DNA of 64,000 nt from Erythrobacter oryzae (GTDB lineage: Bacteria; Pseudomonadota; Alphaproteobacteria; Sphingomonadales; Sphingomonadaceae), in the NCBI RefSeq assembly GCF_030271515.1, contig NZ_JASCXI010000004.1, forward strand, positions 62,001 through 126,000, read 5' to 3'. Numbering within the stretch: position 1 is the first letter of the stretch; every line of letters starts with the position of its first letter. Positions 42,354 to 51,541 of the stretch are shown here, one piece after another. The notes under the pieces were generated by a model. The model did no database searches and had not been told where the DNA came from. It worked only from the letters and a program-made list of their open reading frames with translations. The translations under genes and the position numbers were made by a program.

Positions 42354-43405
42354 GCGTGGCCGGGGGCAGGCGCGGTCGAGGCGCGCTCGACCAGCGCGGC
42401 GGCGACCTCGATGACTGCGCTGTCTTCGGCATCGGGAGAGCGCGCGATCAGCTGCTCGACGGCGCGGCTGACGGTCTCGGCGATGGGCTGGTCGATCGCG
42501 GTGAGCGGCGGCTGGGTGAAGCGCACGATCGGGGTGTTGTCGAAGGAGATCAGCGACAGATCGCGCGGCACCTCGAGCCCCCGCTCGCGCGCGACTTCGA
42601 GCGCGGCGAGCGCCATCTGGTCGGAGGAGGCGATGATCGCGGTGAGATCGGGGTTGCGATCAAGCAGCGCGTGAGCGGCGCGGGTGCCGCTGTCATAGCC
42701 GAAATCGCCCACCTCGAGCAGGCCCTCGTGCGCCAGCCCGCGTTCGGCGAGCGCGCGGCGCCAGCCGTCGATGCGCCAGCCCGAGAGGCTGTATTGCGCC
42801 GGCCCCGCGATCATCGCGATGCGGCGATGGCCAAGATCGGCAAGCCGGGTGGTGGCAAGATGTGCCGCGCCCTCATCGCCCATCGTCAGTCGGATCCCCG
42901 CCCCGGGCGCATCCGAGCCGATCCGGGCGAAGGGAATGCCGCGCGCTGCGAGCAGATCGGTGATCAGCGCGTTCTCCGAATGCGGCGGGGTCAGGATCAC
43001 GCCGTCGGGCTGCAAGGCCGAAAGCGCCGCGCCCAGTTCGCGTTCGACATGGTCGGAATGGGTGTCGACCAGTTCCACCATCATCCGGTAGCCATGCTTC
43101 GAGCAGGTCAGGATTCCGCCCAGCAGCATCTGGTCGACCCAGTCGGTGCCCATCCGCTCGCGCCAGTCGGCCAGCGTGCGCTCGCGGTCGTTGATGGCGA
43201 GGATGATGTAGGAGCGCGAACCGCTCATGCGCTGGGCCGCGAGGCTGGGAACATAGCCGAGCCGGTCGATCGCCGCCTGCACCTTGTCGCGCAATTGCGG
43301 GCGCACGTTGGGGCCGCCGTTGACCACGCGGCTCACCGTCTGGAGCGAGACGCCCGCCTCCTCGGCGACGTCCCTGATCGTCACTGTCTTGCGCACCCGC
43401 GCCAT
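42350..43405 (-). CDS. LacI-family transcriptional regulator of the glucan locus
   Basis: The 351-residue protein has the N-terminal LacI helix-turn-helix and hinge (TIRDVAEEAGVSLQTVSRVVNGGPNVRPQLRDKVQAAIDRLGYVPSLAAQRM), followed by a periplasmic-binding-protein-like sensor with LISFDNTPIVRFTQPPLTAIDQP near the end. It should bind the two TTGAGA-N4-TCTCAA-like palindromes found at 41095 and 47854. A glucose or gluco-oligosaccharide inducer is inferred from the neighbours. It sits between GH16 and the MFS gene in one minus-strand operon. Confidence 0.92.
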   Translation of the reverse strand: MARVRKTVTIRDVAEEAGVSLQTVSRVVNGGPNVRPQLRDKVQAAIDRLGYVPSLAAQRMSGSRSYIILAINDRERTLADWRERMGTDWVDQMLLGGILTCSKHGYRMMVELVDTHSDHVERELGAALSALQPDGVILTPPHSENALITDLLAARGIPFARIGSDAPGAGIRLTMGDEGAAHLATTRLADLGHRRIAMIAGPAQYSLSGWRIDGWRRALAERGLAHEGLLEVGDFGYDSGTRAAHALLDRNPDLTAIIASSDQMALAALEVARERGLEVPRDLSLISFDNTPIVRFTQPPLTAIDQPIAETVSRAVEQLIARSPDAEDSAVIEVAAALVERASTAPAPGHA

Positions 43406-43427
43406 GGCCCGCCTATTCCCGTCCCGC

Positions 43428-44405
43428 CTACCTGATGCAGGCCCGCCCCGTTGTCGGGTCGCTGGCGCAGCGGTAGACCCTTATCCAATCGATTGCGAAT
43501 TGCGCGGGAAAGCTGCTCGCTGCAACCCCCTTGGCGTTGTTTTCTTCCGACAGGCGCCCGCCCACGGCAAGATTGGCCATGATGTAGAAGGGCTGATCGA
43601 AGGGCGCGGCGGGGTTGCCCTTGGCATTGCGCGCGGCGGTGCTCCACTGATCGGCGGTGACCGTGAGGTGCACGCGGTCATCGACGAGGAAGCGGATCAC
43701 GCCCTCCCCCCATTCGACGGCGTAAACGTGGAAATCGTCCGAGGGCAGCGCGAGGGTCGGCAGGGCATTGCGGTGGTCGACATAGCGGTTGAGCGGCGCG
43801 AAATCGCCGAAGTGCAGCGCGCTGATCGTGCGGTTCTCGCCCACGCCGCCCGCGCAATCCTTGCACTTGGCGCCGATATTGACCGCTTCAAGAATGTCGA
43901 TCTCGCCCGAGCGCGGCCAGGGGCCGTAGGCGGGATCGTTGGGCATCATCCAGATCGCGGGCCAGGTGCCCTGCCCCGGCGGCACCTTGGCGCGCGCCTC
44001 GATCCGGCCGTAGCGCCAGGCGTGCAGGCCGATGGTGCGGACCTTGCCCGAGGTGTGCGACTGGACCTGCGTGGGATTGACCGCTTCCGCGATTTCGGGC
44101 GGGCGCGCGGGGCCGGCGAAGCGCTCTTTCCGCGCCTTCAGGAGCAGCATCCCGCCCTCGACCGCGATGTTCTCGGGCCGGTCGGTGTAGCACTGGCGTT
44201 CGTTGTTGCCGCCGCCCCAGCAGGATTGCTCGGGTGTCCACTTGGTCCGGTCGAGCGCGGTGCCCTCGAACTCGTCGGCCCACACCAGCTCCCACCCCGC
44301 GCCCTCCAGCGGGGCGAGCGGTTGTTCGGGCGGGGGCGAGGAGGCCCCCGAAAGCAGCAGGGCCGCCGTCAGCGTCCCCGCCTTCAGCAGCCCTGCGATT
44401 GTCAT
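43428..44405 (-). CDS. Glycoside hydrolase family 16 beta-glucanase (laminarinase-like)
   Basis: The 325-residue protein has a signal peptide and a single GH16 jelly-roll domain. The catalytic motif GEIDILE places the nucleophile at Glu168, Asp170 and the acid/base at Glu173. The variant with ID rather than a beta-bulge deletion, along with WPAIWMMPND and FHVYAVEWGEGVIRFLVDD, is typical of endo-beta-1,3-glucanases. It would cut laminarin outside or at the cell surface into oligosaccharides for the neighbouring TonB receptor. It lies 12 bases after the receptor gene and 22 before lacI, in one operon. Confidence 0.93.
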   Translation of the reverse strand: MTIAGLLKAGTLTAALLLSGASSPPPEQPLAPLEGAGWELVWADEFEGTALDRTKWTPEQSCWGGGNNERQCYTDRPENIAVEGGMLLLKARKERFAGPARPPEIAEAVNPTQVQSHTSGKVRTIGLHAWRYGRIEARAKVPPGQGTWPAIWMMPNDPAYGPWPRSGEIDILEAVNIGAKCKDCAGGVGENRTISALHFGDFAPLNRYVDHRNALPTLALPSDDFHVYAVEWGEGVIRFLVDDRVHLTVTADQWSTAARNAKGNPAAPFDQPFYIMANLAVGGRLSEENNAKGVAASSFPAQFAIDWIRVYRCASDPTTGRACIR

Positions 44406-44417
44406 GACCTTGCCCTC

Positions 44418-47400
44418 TTAGAAGTCGAAGCGGGCAAGGAAGGTGAAGCGGCGGTCGTTGCGGAAGGCCGAGCGCTGCACCCGGGTCCCGTCGAAGTCGA
44501 TCACCTGGCTGGTGCGGAACACCTCGTCGAGCAGGTTCACGCCCTGCACGCCCAGCTTGAGCCCGTCTCGCACGGTGACGAAGATCGAGGCGTCAAGCTG
44601 CCCGGTCTCCTCGCCCCAGATCGGCGAGAAGGGGAAGATGTCGTCGCGCGGGGTGATCAGGAACGCCGAGCGCCAGTTGTAGGCGGCGCGCGCCGAGAGC
44701 CAGTCCTTCTCGTAGAACAGCACCGCATTGACGGTGTGCTTGGAGATGCCAGCGAGCGGTTGGAACGCCGCGAAATCGCTCTGGTTGTTGGCGAGGTTGG
44801 TGTTCTGGAAATCGCTGCCGTCGACATAGGTGTAGGTCAGCTGCGATCCCAGACCGCTGAGCAGGCCGGGCAGGAAGTCGTAGGTTTGCTGGTAGCTCAG
44901 CTCGACACCCTTGAGCAGGCCGTCCTGGCGGTTGTCCGGCCCGTTGACCTCGACATCGAGCGTGACGCCGCTGGGCGAGGTGAAGTCGACGATGTCGGCC
45001 CCGTTGTTGACGATGCCCTTGATGTCCTTGGCAAAGGCATTGAGCGTTACCGAACCGACCCGGTCGAAATACCACTCGACCGAAAGGTCGTAGTTCCAGC
45101 TCTCGATCGGGCGCAGGTTGCGGTTGCCGGTGAACAGCTGGAACAGCGGTCCGGTCTCGAGCGTGCCTTCGGACCGCAGGTCGCCGGTGTTGTCGCCCAT
45201 GCCGCCGCCCGAACGGAACGCGGCGAGGTCGGGGCGCGAAATGCCCTTGGAGACCGCGGCGCGGAACAGAAGGCCGTTGCCGGTGTCGAGCAGCGCGTTG
45301 AAGCTCGGCAGCCAGTTGTCGAAGGTGACCGAGCGATCATCGATCAGGACTTCGCCGGTATGTGCTGCCGCGAACTGGGCGAGCCGCTGCGGCGAGAGGC
45401 GGCAATAGGCCGGTTGCAGTTCGGGCGGCTGCTGCGCCGATTGCGCGCAGGCCGCATTCACCTCGGAAATCTGCACAACCCCGTCACGATTTCCGCCCGG
45501 GCCGGTGTCGAAGAAGAACGGGTTGGGGAACCCGACCTCGCCCACCGCCAGCACTTCGGTCTCGATATAGCGCAGGCCGAAGTTACCGGTGAGCTTCCAG
45601 CCGTTGTCGAAATCGGTGCCGTAATCGACGCGGGCGTAGGCCGCCTTGGTGGTTTCCGAAACCTCGCTGATCTCGTTCTGACAGAAGGGATCGCAAGCAG
45701 AGGTCTGCCGGGTCACGCTGTTGAAGAAGCTGCGGTTGCGCACCCCGAAGAAGGGGTTCGGGGTCTGCGAGAAGGTGTTGATCTCGCGCGCCTGCTCGGC
45801 CGAAGCGCCCGAGAGATATTCCTGCAGGAAGTTGTCGCCGCCGAAGAAGAACGCGCCGCCCGGCAGCGGCGAAGGGCCGTTGCCGCGCTGGAAGCCGTTA
45901 TCGAACGGCGAGCGCAGGTTGGCGTAGTTCGGGAAGTCGTCGACGAAGGCACCGCCGGCGATCGCGAATTCCTGGCCGGGAAGGCCGGTGAAGAAGCGCC
46001 CGGGCACAAAGCCGTTGGTGCGCTGGTCGGGGAAGCGTCGGCCCGGATCGAAATCGGGATAGACGAGCACGCCCGGAGCAGTCGCGCTGCACCCGTTGCC
46101 CTGACCCCAGGGCGCGCAGCCCGCGCGGCCCGCCCAGGGTGCCGACAGGTTGCCCCAGGTGCTGAAATTGGTGTCGCGCGTGGTCTGCCCGCGATCCGAC
46201 CAGCGTGCGCCGAACTTGACCTGCTTGAAGAAGCCGTCTTCCGAAATGTCGTATTCGAGATCGGCGCGCAGCGTGTCGAGCTCGCCCTCGTTGCGGGCGA
46301 TCGAGTCGAGCAGGAACCAGTAATAGGTGTTGCGCCCGGAGGTGAAGTAATCTGCCGGCGCGCCCGGAGGCGCGAGGAACTGCACCTGCGGCACCTTGCC
46401 CGACAGGTCGAGGTCGATATTCGCCCAGGTCGCCATGTTGGCGATGATCGAATCCTGCCCGAGCTCGGACTGGATGTGCTGCGCCTCGAAGTTGACGCGC
46501 AGGCGATCGGTGATGTTCCAGTCGACGTCGAAGGAGAAGTCCTCGGTCGAGGAGCGGGTCTCGCGCTCGAAGCGCAGCAGCTCGAGCGGGATGCCGCCAC
46601 GGCCGAAGGGGTTGGCATAGGCATCGCCGATGCGCTGGCTGAGCACGCCGCGGACGAACTGGCCCTGATCGTTGAACTCCCAGGTGCTGCCCGCGGCGGG
46701 CACGGGGAACAGCGCATCGTCGTTGACCAGCGCGATCGCGGCGTTCTCCTTGGTGAAGAAGGTCGTGTCGGCGCGCAGCCATTCGAAGGTCATCAGGAAG
46801 CTGCGATCGGGGCTCTCGTACTGGATGACCGAGGAGAAGGCCTCGCGGTCACGCTCGAGATCGGTGGTGCGCACGCCCGCACCCTTGGGAACGACCAGCG
46901 CGCCGGGCGGCGGGAAGTTGTCGGGCGTGAAGTTGGGGTTGACGCCATTGTTGATCCCGCCGCTGCCCACAGGGCGCACGCGGAAGCACGAGCCGGTGAG
47001 GTTGGCCGGACGGTAGCAGGGGTCGGCCACCTGCGAGGCATCGGTGCGGCTGACCAGCTCCGAACGGGCATAGCCGAACTGGAAGCCGAGCGTGCCGGCA
47101 TCGGTCTCCCAGGTATTCGAAAGCAGCACCGACCCGCCGGGCGACCACTCTTCGGCGAGGTCGCCGACATTGGTTTCGAGCGTGCCCGAAATGTGGAAAC
47201 CGCGCCGGTCGAGCGGCTTGCGGGTGCGCAGGTTGACCGTCCCGGCGATGCCGCCTTCGACCATGTCGGCGGTGAGGTTCTTGAACACCAGCACCGAGCC
47301 GAGCAGTTCGGGCGAGACCTCGTTGAAGCTCAGCACCGTGCCGCCATTGGCCGAGAAGATGTCGCGGCCGTTGAGCTCGGAGCGCACGAAACCGAGGCCG

Positions 47401-47777
47401 CGGATGATCACGCCGGTGCCTTCAACCGAGAAACGGTCGGGGTCGGAGGGCTTCTCGAAGCGGCCGATATTGACGCCGGGCACGCGCTGCAGCGCTTCGG
47501 CGACCGAACGGTCGGGCAGCGCGCCGATGTCTTCGGCGGTGATCGCGTCGACGAAGGTGTCGGCGTTGCGCTTGATGTCCTGCGCGCCCTTGAGCGAGGC
47601 GCGGAAGCCGGTGACGATGATCTCGGCCTCGGGCTCTGCTGCGGGCGTGGCGGCGGGATCCTCTTCCGTCGCGGCGGCGTCCTGCGCCAGCGCGGGGCTG
47701 GCCGCGGCAATCGCCAGCGCGGAGGCGGTGCCGAGGGCAAGGAGGCGCCGGCGCGGCGCGAGCTTGGCGGTGTTCAT
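44418..47777 (-). CDS. TonB-dependent receptor of the glucan locus
   Basis: The 1119-residue protein has a signal peptide (ALAIAAASPALAQ), a TonB box (EIIVTGFRAS) and a plug with ITAEDIGALPDRSVAEALQRVPGVNI, SVEGTGVIIRGLGFVRSELNGRDIFS and GGIAGTVNLRTRKPLD. A long barrel follows and ends RRFTFLARFDF. This receptor type is common for oligosaccharides in Caulobacter, Xanthomonas and sphingomonads. It heads the operon TonB receptor - GH16 - lacI - MFS, with a LacI-type palindrome 77 bases before its start. Import of laminari-oligosaccharides is inferred. Confidence 0.93.
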   Translation of the reverse strand: MNTAKLAPRRRLLALGTASALAIAAASPALAQDAAATEEDPAATPAAEPEAEIIVTGFRASLKGAQDIKRNADTFVDAITAEDIGALPDRSVAEALQRVPGVNIGRFEKPSDPDRFSVEGTGVIIRGLGFVRSELNGRDIFSANGGTVLSFNEVSPELLGSVLVFKNLTADMVEGGIAGTVNLRTRKPLDRRGFHISGTLETNVGDLAEEWSPGGSVLLSNTWETDAGTLGFQFGYARSELVSRTDASQVADPCYRPANLTGSCFRVRPVGSGGINNGVNPNFTPDNFPPPGALVVPKGAGVRTTDLERDREAFSSVIQYESPDRSFLMTFEWLRADTTFFTKENAAIALVNDDALFPVPAAGSTWEFNDQGQFVRGVLSQRIGDAYANPFGRGGIPLELLRFERETRSSTEDFSFDVDWNITDRLRVNFEAQHIQSELGQDSIIANMATWANIDLDLSGKVPQVQFLAPPGAPADYFTSGRNTYYWFLLDSIARNEGELDTLRADLEYDISEDGFFKQVKFGARWSDRGQTTRDTNFSTWGNLSAPWAGRAGCAPWGQGNGCSATAPGVLVYPDFDPGRRFPDQRTNGFVPGRFFTGLPGQEFAIAGGAFVDDFPNYANLRSPFDNGFQRGNGPSPLPGGAFFFGGDNFLQEYLSGASAEQAREINTFSQTPNPFFGVRNRSFFNSVTRQTSACDPFCQNEISEVSETTKAAYARVDYGTDFDNGWKLTGNFGLRYIETEVLAVGEVGFPNPFFFDTGPGGNRDGVVQISEVNAACAQSAQQPPELQPAYCRLSPQRLAQFAAAHTGEVLIDDRSVTFDNWLPSFNALLDTGNGLLFRAAVSKGISRPDLAAFRSGGGMGDNTGDLRSEGTLETGPLFQLFTGNRNLRPIESWNYDLSVEWYFDRVGSVTLNAFAKDIKGIVNNGADIVDFTSPSGVTLDVEVNGPDNRQDGLLKGVELSYQQTYDFLPGLLSGLGSQLTYTYVDGSDFQNTNLANNQSDFAAFQPLAGISKHTVNAVLFYEKDWLSARAAYNWRSAFLITPRDDIFPFSPIWGEETGQLDASIFVTVRDGLKLGVQGVNLLDEVFRTSQVIDFDGTRVQRSAFRNDRRFTFLARFDF

Positions 47778-47853
47778 GATGTTTCGTCTCTCCCCATGCC
47801 GCGCGACAGTATCTTGCCTGTCGCTGCGGGCTGCGGACAGGTTCTAGCGCATC

Positions 47854-47869
47854 TTGAGAGCGTTCTCAA
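47854..47869. promoter_or_regulatory. LacI-type operator between the TonB receptor and halogenase genes
   Basis: The sequence TTGAGAGCGTTCTCAA is part of an 18-base palindrome (47853-47870) broken only in the centre. It stands in the divergent 195-base region, 77 bases from the receptor start and 104 from the halogenase start, so it may control both. It is nearly the same as the site before GH3. Confidence 0.8.
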
Positions 47870-47972
47870 GACTTGTAATCCTGCGTTCATATTGCATCTT
47901 GGCAACACTTCGCAGACGCTCGGGCAGAGCGCGCAGCTGGCCTCACGGGGCCCCAAGGGGATCGAGGAAAAC

Positions 47973-49484
47973 GTGGCGATTGAAAGGATTATCATTGTCG
48001 GCGGGGGCACCGCGGGGTGGATGGCGGCGGCGGCGCTGTCGCGCATCCGCAAGGGCCGGCCTGTGGAAATCACGCTGATCGAATCCGAGGCGATCGGCAC
48101 GGTCGGGGTGGGCGAGGCGACGATTCCGCCCTTCGTCGGCTTCAACCAGCTGATCGGGGTCGAAGAGCGCGAGATGCTCGCCGCAGTCGGCGGCACCTTC
48201 AAGCTCGGCATCCAGTTCGAAAATTGGGGCAGGCTCGGCGACAGCTACATCCACCCCTTCGGCGCCTATGGCTACACCATGGGCGGGATCAGCTTCCACC
48301 ATGTGTGGCACCGCATGAAGGGCGCGGGCGACAAGCGTCCGATCCAGGTCTTCAACCTCGAGACCATGGCCGCCTATTTCGGCAAGTTCGCGCGGACCGA
48401 GGATTTCCAGCGCGACGATCTGCCGCCGGTCAATTACGCCTATCACCTGGATGCGGGCCGCTATGCCGCCTTCTTGCGCAAGCTCGCCGAGAGCCGGGGC
48501 GTGGTGCGGCAGGAGGGCAAGGTTGCCGATGTCCAGCTGGATGGGGAGAGCGGCTTTGTCAGCGGCGTGACGCTGGAGGATGGCCGGGCGTTCCAGGGCG
48601 ATCTCTTCATCGACTGCTCGGGCTTCCGCGGTCTGTTGATCGAGCAGGCGCTGAAGACCGGCTATGACGACTGGAGCCATTACCTCCCCTGCAACCGCGC
48701 GGTGGCCCTGCCCTGCCTGCGCGAGGACGGCAGCCCACCCCCGCCCTTCACCCGCGCCACCGCGCACGCCGCGGGCTGGCAGTGGCAGGTGCCGCTCCAG
48801 CACCGGAACGGCAACGGCCATGTCTATTGTTCCTCTTACATGGAGGACCAGCAGGCGCTCGACATCCTGCTCGGCAATATCGCCGGCAAGCCTCAGGCCG
48901 AGCCCAACTGGCTGCGCTTCGTCACCGGGCGCCGCATGAAATTCTGGAACAAGAATGTCGTGGCCTTGGGCCTTGCGGCGGGCTTCATGGAGCCTCTGGA
49001 ATCGACCTCGATCCACCTCATCAATACGGGTATCGACAAGCTGATCTCGCTGCTGTCACTGGACGGGATCACGCAGGTGCAGGAGGATACCTTCAACCGC
49101 CTGACAGGGCGCGAATATGCGCGTATCCGCGACTTCCTGATCCTCCACTACAACGCCACCGAGCGCACCGACACCGACTTCTGGAACTACGTCCGCACCA
49201 TGCCCGTGCCCGACACGCTCACCGAGAAGGTCGAGCTGTTCAAGGCCAACGGCCAGATCTTCCGCGAAGAGGACGAGCTCTTCACCGAGACCAGCTGGGC
49301 GGCGGTGATGATGGGTCAGGGGATCCAGATGGGCAGCCACAACGCGATGGCCGACGCGCTCGATCCTGCGACGACCGCCACCGAGGTCAACGAGATGGAG
49401 CAATCGATCCGCTATCTCGTCCAGCATATGCCGAACCACGGCGACTACCTCGCACGCTATTGCCCCGCGCCGATGGCAGCGTGA
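47973..49484 (+). CDS. Flavin-dependent tryptophan-halogenase-like protein
   Basis: The 503-residue protein has the FAD motif VGGGTAGWM, VGVGEATIPP, the catalytic lysine Lys77 (GTFKLGIQFENW), the halogenase-type W.W.VPL segment, and GFMEPLESTSIHL with the conserved glutamate. All residues thought necessary for flavin-dependent halogenation are therefore present. Such genes are widespread beside TonB receptors in sphingomonads and Caulobacter, where their substrate is unknown. The GTG at 47973 follows GAGGAAAAC. The very long upstream open frame is antisense to the receptor gene and not real. The gene shares a LacI operator region with the receptor gene. Confidence 0.88.
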   Translation: MAIERIIIVGGGTAGWMAAAALSRIRKGRPVEITLIESEAIGTVGVGEATIPPFVGFNQLIGVEEREMLAAVGGTFKLGIQFENWGRLGDSYIHPFGAYGYTMGGISFHHVWHRMKGAGDKRPIQVFNLETMAAYFGKFARTEDFQRDDLPPVNYAYHLDAGRYAAFLRKLAESRGVVRQEGKVADVQLDGESGFVSGVTLEDGRAFQGDLFIDCSGFRGLLIEQALKTGYDDWSHYLPCNRAVALPCLREDGSPPPPFTRATAHAAGWQWQVPLQHRNGNGHVYCSSYMEDQQALDILLGNIAGKPQAEPNWLRFVTGRRMKFWNKNVVALGLAAGFMEPLESTSIHLINTGIDKLISLLSLDGITQVQEDTFNRLTGREYARIRDFLILHYNATERTDTDFWNYVRTMPVPDTLTEKVELFKANGQIFREEDELFTETSWAAVMMGQGIQMGSHNAMADALDPATTATEVNEMEQSIRYLVQHMPNHGDYLARYCPAPMAA

Positions 49485-49577
49485 GGTGGCAGCGGCGGGT
49501 TTCTTGACAAACGGGAGCGGCGGCTGAAAGGGACAGGCGCCCCCTTCCCCGCCGCTCGCCCGAGGTTGCCTTTCGCC

Positions 49578-50375
49578 ATGACTGCACCGCCCAATGGCTG
49601 GACTGCGCTCGTGCTGGCCGGGCAGCGCCCGGGGGTCGACCCGATGGCGGCGCATTTCGGCACCGATATGAAGGCGCTGATCCCGGTCGTGGGCGAGCTG
49701 ATGCTGAACCGGGTGCTGGAAGCGCTGCTCGATGCGCCCGAGATCGCGCGGATCGTGGTCCTCGCCCAGAACACACTGCAACTGCGCGCGCACCGCGATC
49801 TGGCCTGGGCGGTGGAGGAACCGCGGATCACCTTCCGCACCTCGGGCCCCACCATCAGCGGATCGGTGCTGGGCGCGGTGGAGGACCCCGCGATCGGCCT
49901 GCCGCTGCTGGTGACGACCGCCGACAACGTGATGCTGACGCCGCGGACCATCGGCGAATTCGTCGCGGGAGCGGGCAAGAGCGATGTCAGCGTGGCCTTC
50001 GTCGAACGCGGCAATCTCGAGCGCGCTGTCGGCCCCAACAAACGCACCTGGCTCGCCTTCAAGGGCGGGGACTTCACCGGAGCGAACCTTTTTGCCCTGA
50101 CCGGCGCGGGCAGCGTCAATGCGCTCAAGTTCTGGGAAAAGGTCGAGGCCGACCGCAAGTCCGTGCTGCGCCTTGCCGCCCATTTCGGCCCAGTGCTGAT
50201 GGTGAGGCTGCTGCTGCGCCGGATGACGCTGACGCAGGCCCTCGCCGCTGCGGGCGCGAAGCTGGGCGCTTCAGCCGCACCTGTGGTGCTGTCCGACGGG
50301 CGCATGGGCGTGGACGTCGACAAGCCCGAAGACCATGCGCTCGCCGAGCGCCTCTTGGGAGCAGCGCGCGGATGA
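49578..50375 (+). CDS. MobA-like nucleotidyltransferase
   Basis: The 265-residue protein has the NTP-transferase start ALVLAGQRPGVDPMA, a following lysine (DMKALIPV) and MLNRVLEALL, then LLVTTADNVML with the metal-binding Asp, as in sugar- or alditol-phosphate nucleotidyltransferases. It probably activates a small phosphate with CTP or GTP. The stop overlaps the ATG of the glycerophosphotransferase-like gene (ATGA at 50372), which suggests that it makes the donor used by that protein. The ATG at 49578 was preferred over a TTG four codons earlier. The exact nucleotide and sugar cannot be read. Confidence 0.75.
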   Translation: MTAPPNGWTALVLAGQRPGVDPMAAHFGTDMKALIPVVGELMLNRVLEALLDAPEIARIVVLAQNTLQLRAHRDLAWAVEEPRITFRTSGPTISGSVLGAVEDPAIGLPLLVTTADNVMLTPRTIGEFVAGAGKSDVSVAFVERGNLERAVGPNKRTWLAFKGGDFTGANLFALTGAGSVNALKFWEKVEADRKSVLRLAAHFGPVLMVRLLLRRMTLTQALAAAGAKLGASAAPVVLSDGRMGVDVDKPEDHALAERLLGAARG

Positions 50376-51541
50376 AGCGCATCTGCTTCCTGTTCAACCA
50401 CGACCAGACCCACCAGCTCGCGCACTCGCTCCCCATCGCGCTGGCTCTGGCGGCGCGCGGGGAGCATCACGTCACCCTCGCCTATGCCCGCGCGGGCGTC
50501 CGCGCCGAGATCGCGCGGCAGGCCGATCCGGCGCTGCTGGCGCGCATGGAGCTGGTGCAGCTTGGGCTGAAGCGCGGCGGATCGCAACTGCTGGCGGGGA
50601 TGCTCGAGCGGCTCGTTCCGGCGACCAAGCTTCTCATCTACCGCGACAATCTCGATTTCTTCCGCAGCTTCGATGCGGTGGTGGTGTCCGAAAAGACGAC
50701 ACTGCTGCTGAAGACCCGCTACGGGCTCAGTGACATAAAACTGATCCACACCCGCCACGGCGCGGGGGATCGGGCGATCGGGTTCAACCCCGAAAGCGCG
50801 AAGTTCGATCTGGTGCTGGTCTCGGGCCCCAAGATCCGCGACCGGTTGATCGCCGATGCGGGCCTTGCGCCGGAGCGGATCGCGCTGGTCGGCTATCCCA
50901 AGTTCGATCTGTGCGCGCACAACCGCTACGAAGGCACCTTCCCCGCGCCAGAGCGGCCGACCGTGATCTACAACCCCCACCCCTCGCCCAAGCTGTCGAG
51001 CTGGTTCAAGGACGGGGCCAAGGTGCTCGACGCCTTCCGCCAGCAGGACCGCTACAACCTGATCTTCGCACCCCACGTGATGCTGTTCGAGCGCAAATGG
51101 GTGGTGACGGTCGACCCGCCGAGCCTCGCCCGCGTCGAGCCCCCAGGCCCCGAATTCGCGCGAGAGCCCCGCATCCACATCGACACCGGCAGCGGCGCGA
51201 GCAGCGACATGAGCTACACCAACCGCGCCGATATCTACCTCGGCGACGTCAGCAGCCAGGTCTATGAATTCCTGCGCGCGCCCCGCCCGTGCCTGTTCCT
51301 CAACAGCCACGGCGTGGACTGGCAGGGCGATCCCAATTACCTCCACTGGCAGGCCGGCCCGGTGCTGGAGAGCGCCGATCACCTGCTCGACGCAATAGAT
51401 GCTGCGGTCGCATCGCATCCCGACTATGCGCCCCGCCAGCAGGCGCTGATCGACGCGACCTTCTCGCTCTCCGACCGCCCCTCGGCCGAGCGCGCGGCGG
51501 ACGCCATCACCGATTTTCTGGAAGGACACACCCGTGGCTAG
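50372..51541 (+). CDS. CDP-glycerol glycerophosphotransferase-like GT-B protein
   Basis: The 389-residue protein has a GT-B-like layout. The N-terminal half contains CFLFNHDQTHQLAHSLPIALAL, the middle contains IHTRHGAGDR, and the C-terminal half has YNPHPSPKLSSWFKDG, LIFAPHVMLFER and ADIYLGDVSSQVYEFL. The last matches the DYSS donor-site motif of the TagF/Glyphos_transf family, which moves polyol phosphate from CDP-polyol to a growing polymer. No membrane segment is visible. Teichoic acids are absent from Gram-negative cells, so the product may be a capsule, LPS decoration or glycolipid. The gene is overlapped by its neighbours on both sides. Confidence 0.68.
   Translation: MKRICFLFNHDQTHQLAHSLPIALALAARGEHHVTLAYARAGVRAEIARQADPALLARMELVQLGLKRGGSQLLAGMLERLVPATKLLIYRDNLDFFRSFDAVVVSEKTTLLLKTRYGLSDIKLIHTRHGAGDRAIGFNPESAKFDLVLVSGPKIRDRLIADAGLAPERIALVGYPKFDLCAHNRYEGTFPAPERPTVIYNPHPSPKLSSWFKDGAKVLDAFRQQDRYNLIFAPHVMLFERKWVVTVDPPSLARVEPPGPEFAREPRIHIDTGSGASSDMSYTNRADIYLGDVSSQVYEFLRAPRPCLFLNSHGVDWQGDPNYLHWQAGPVLESADHLLDAIDAAVASHPDYAPRQQALIDATFSLSDRPSAERAADAITDFLEGHTRG

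Noticed and set aside
43284..47972. A very long plus-strand open frame that continues into the halogenase gene
   Set aside because: It is antisense to the LacI, GH16 and TonB receptor genes, which have strong protein motifs. High GC content removes stop codons. The real gene starts at 47973.
49504..49532. TTGACA before the nucleotidyltransferase gene
   Set aside because: The element at the -10 distance (AAAGGG) is poor. Possible but unsupported.
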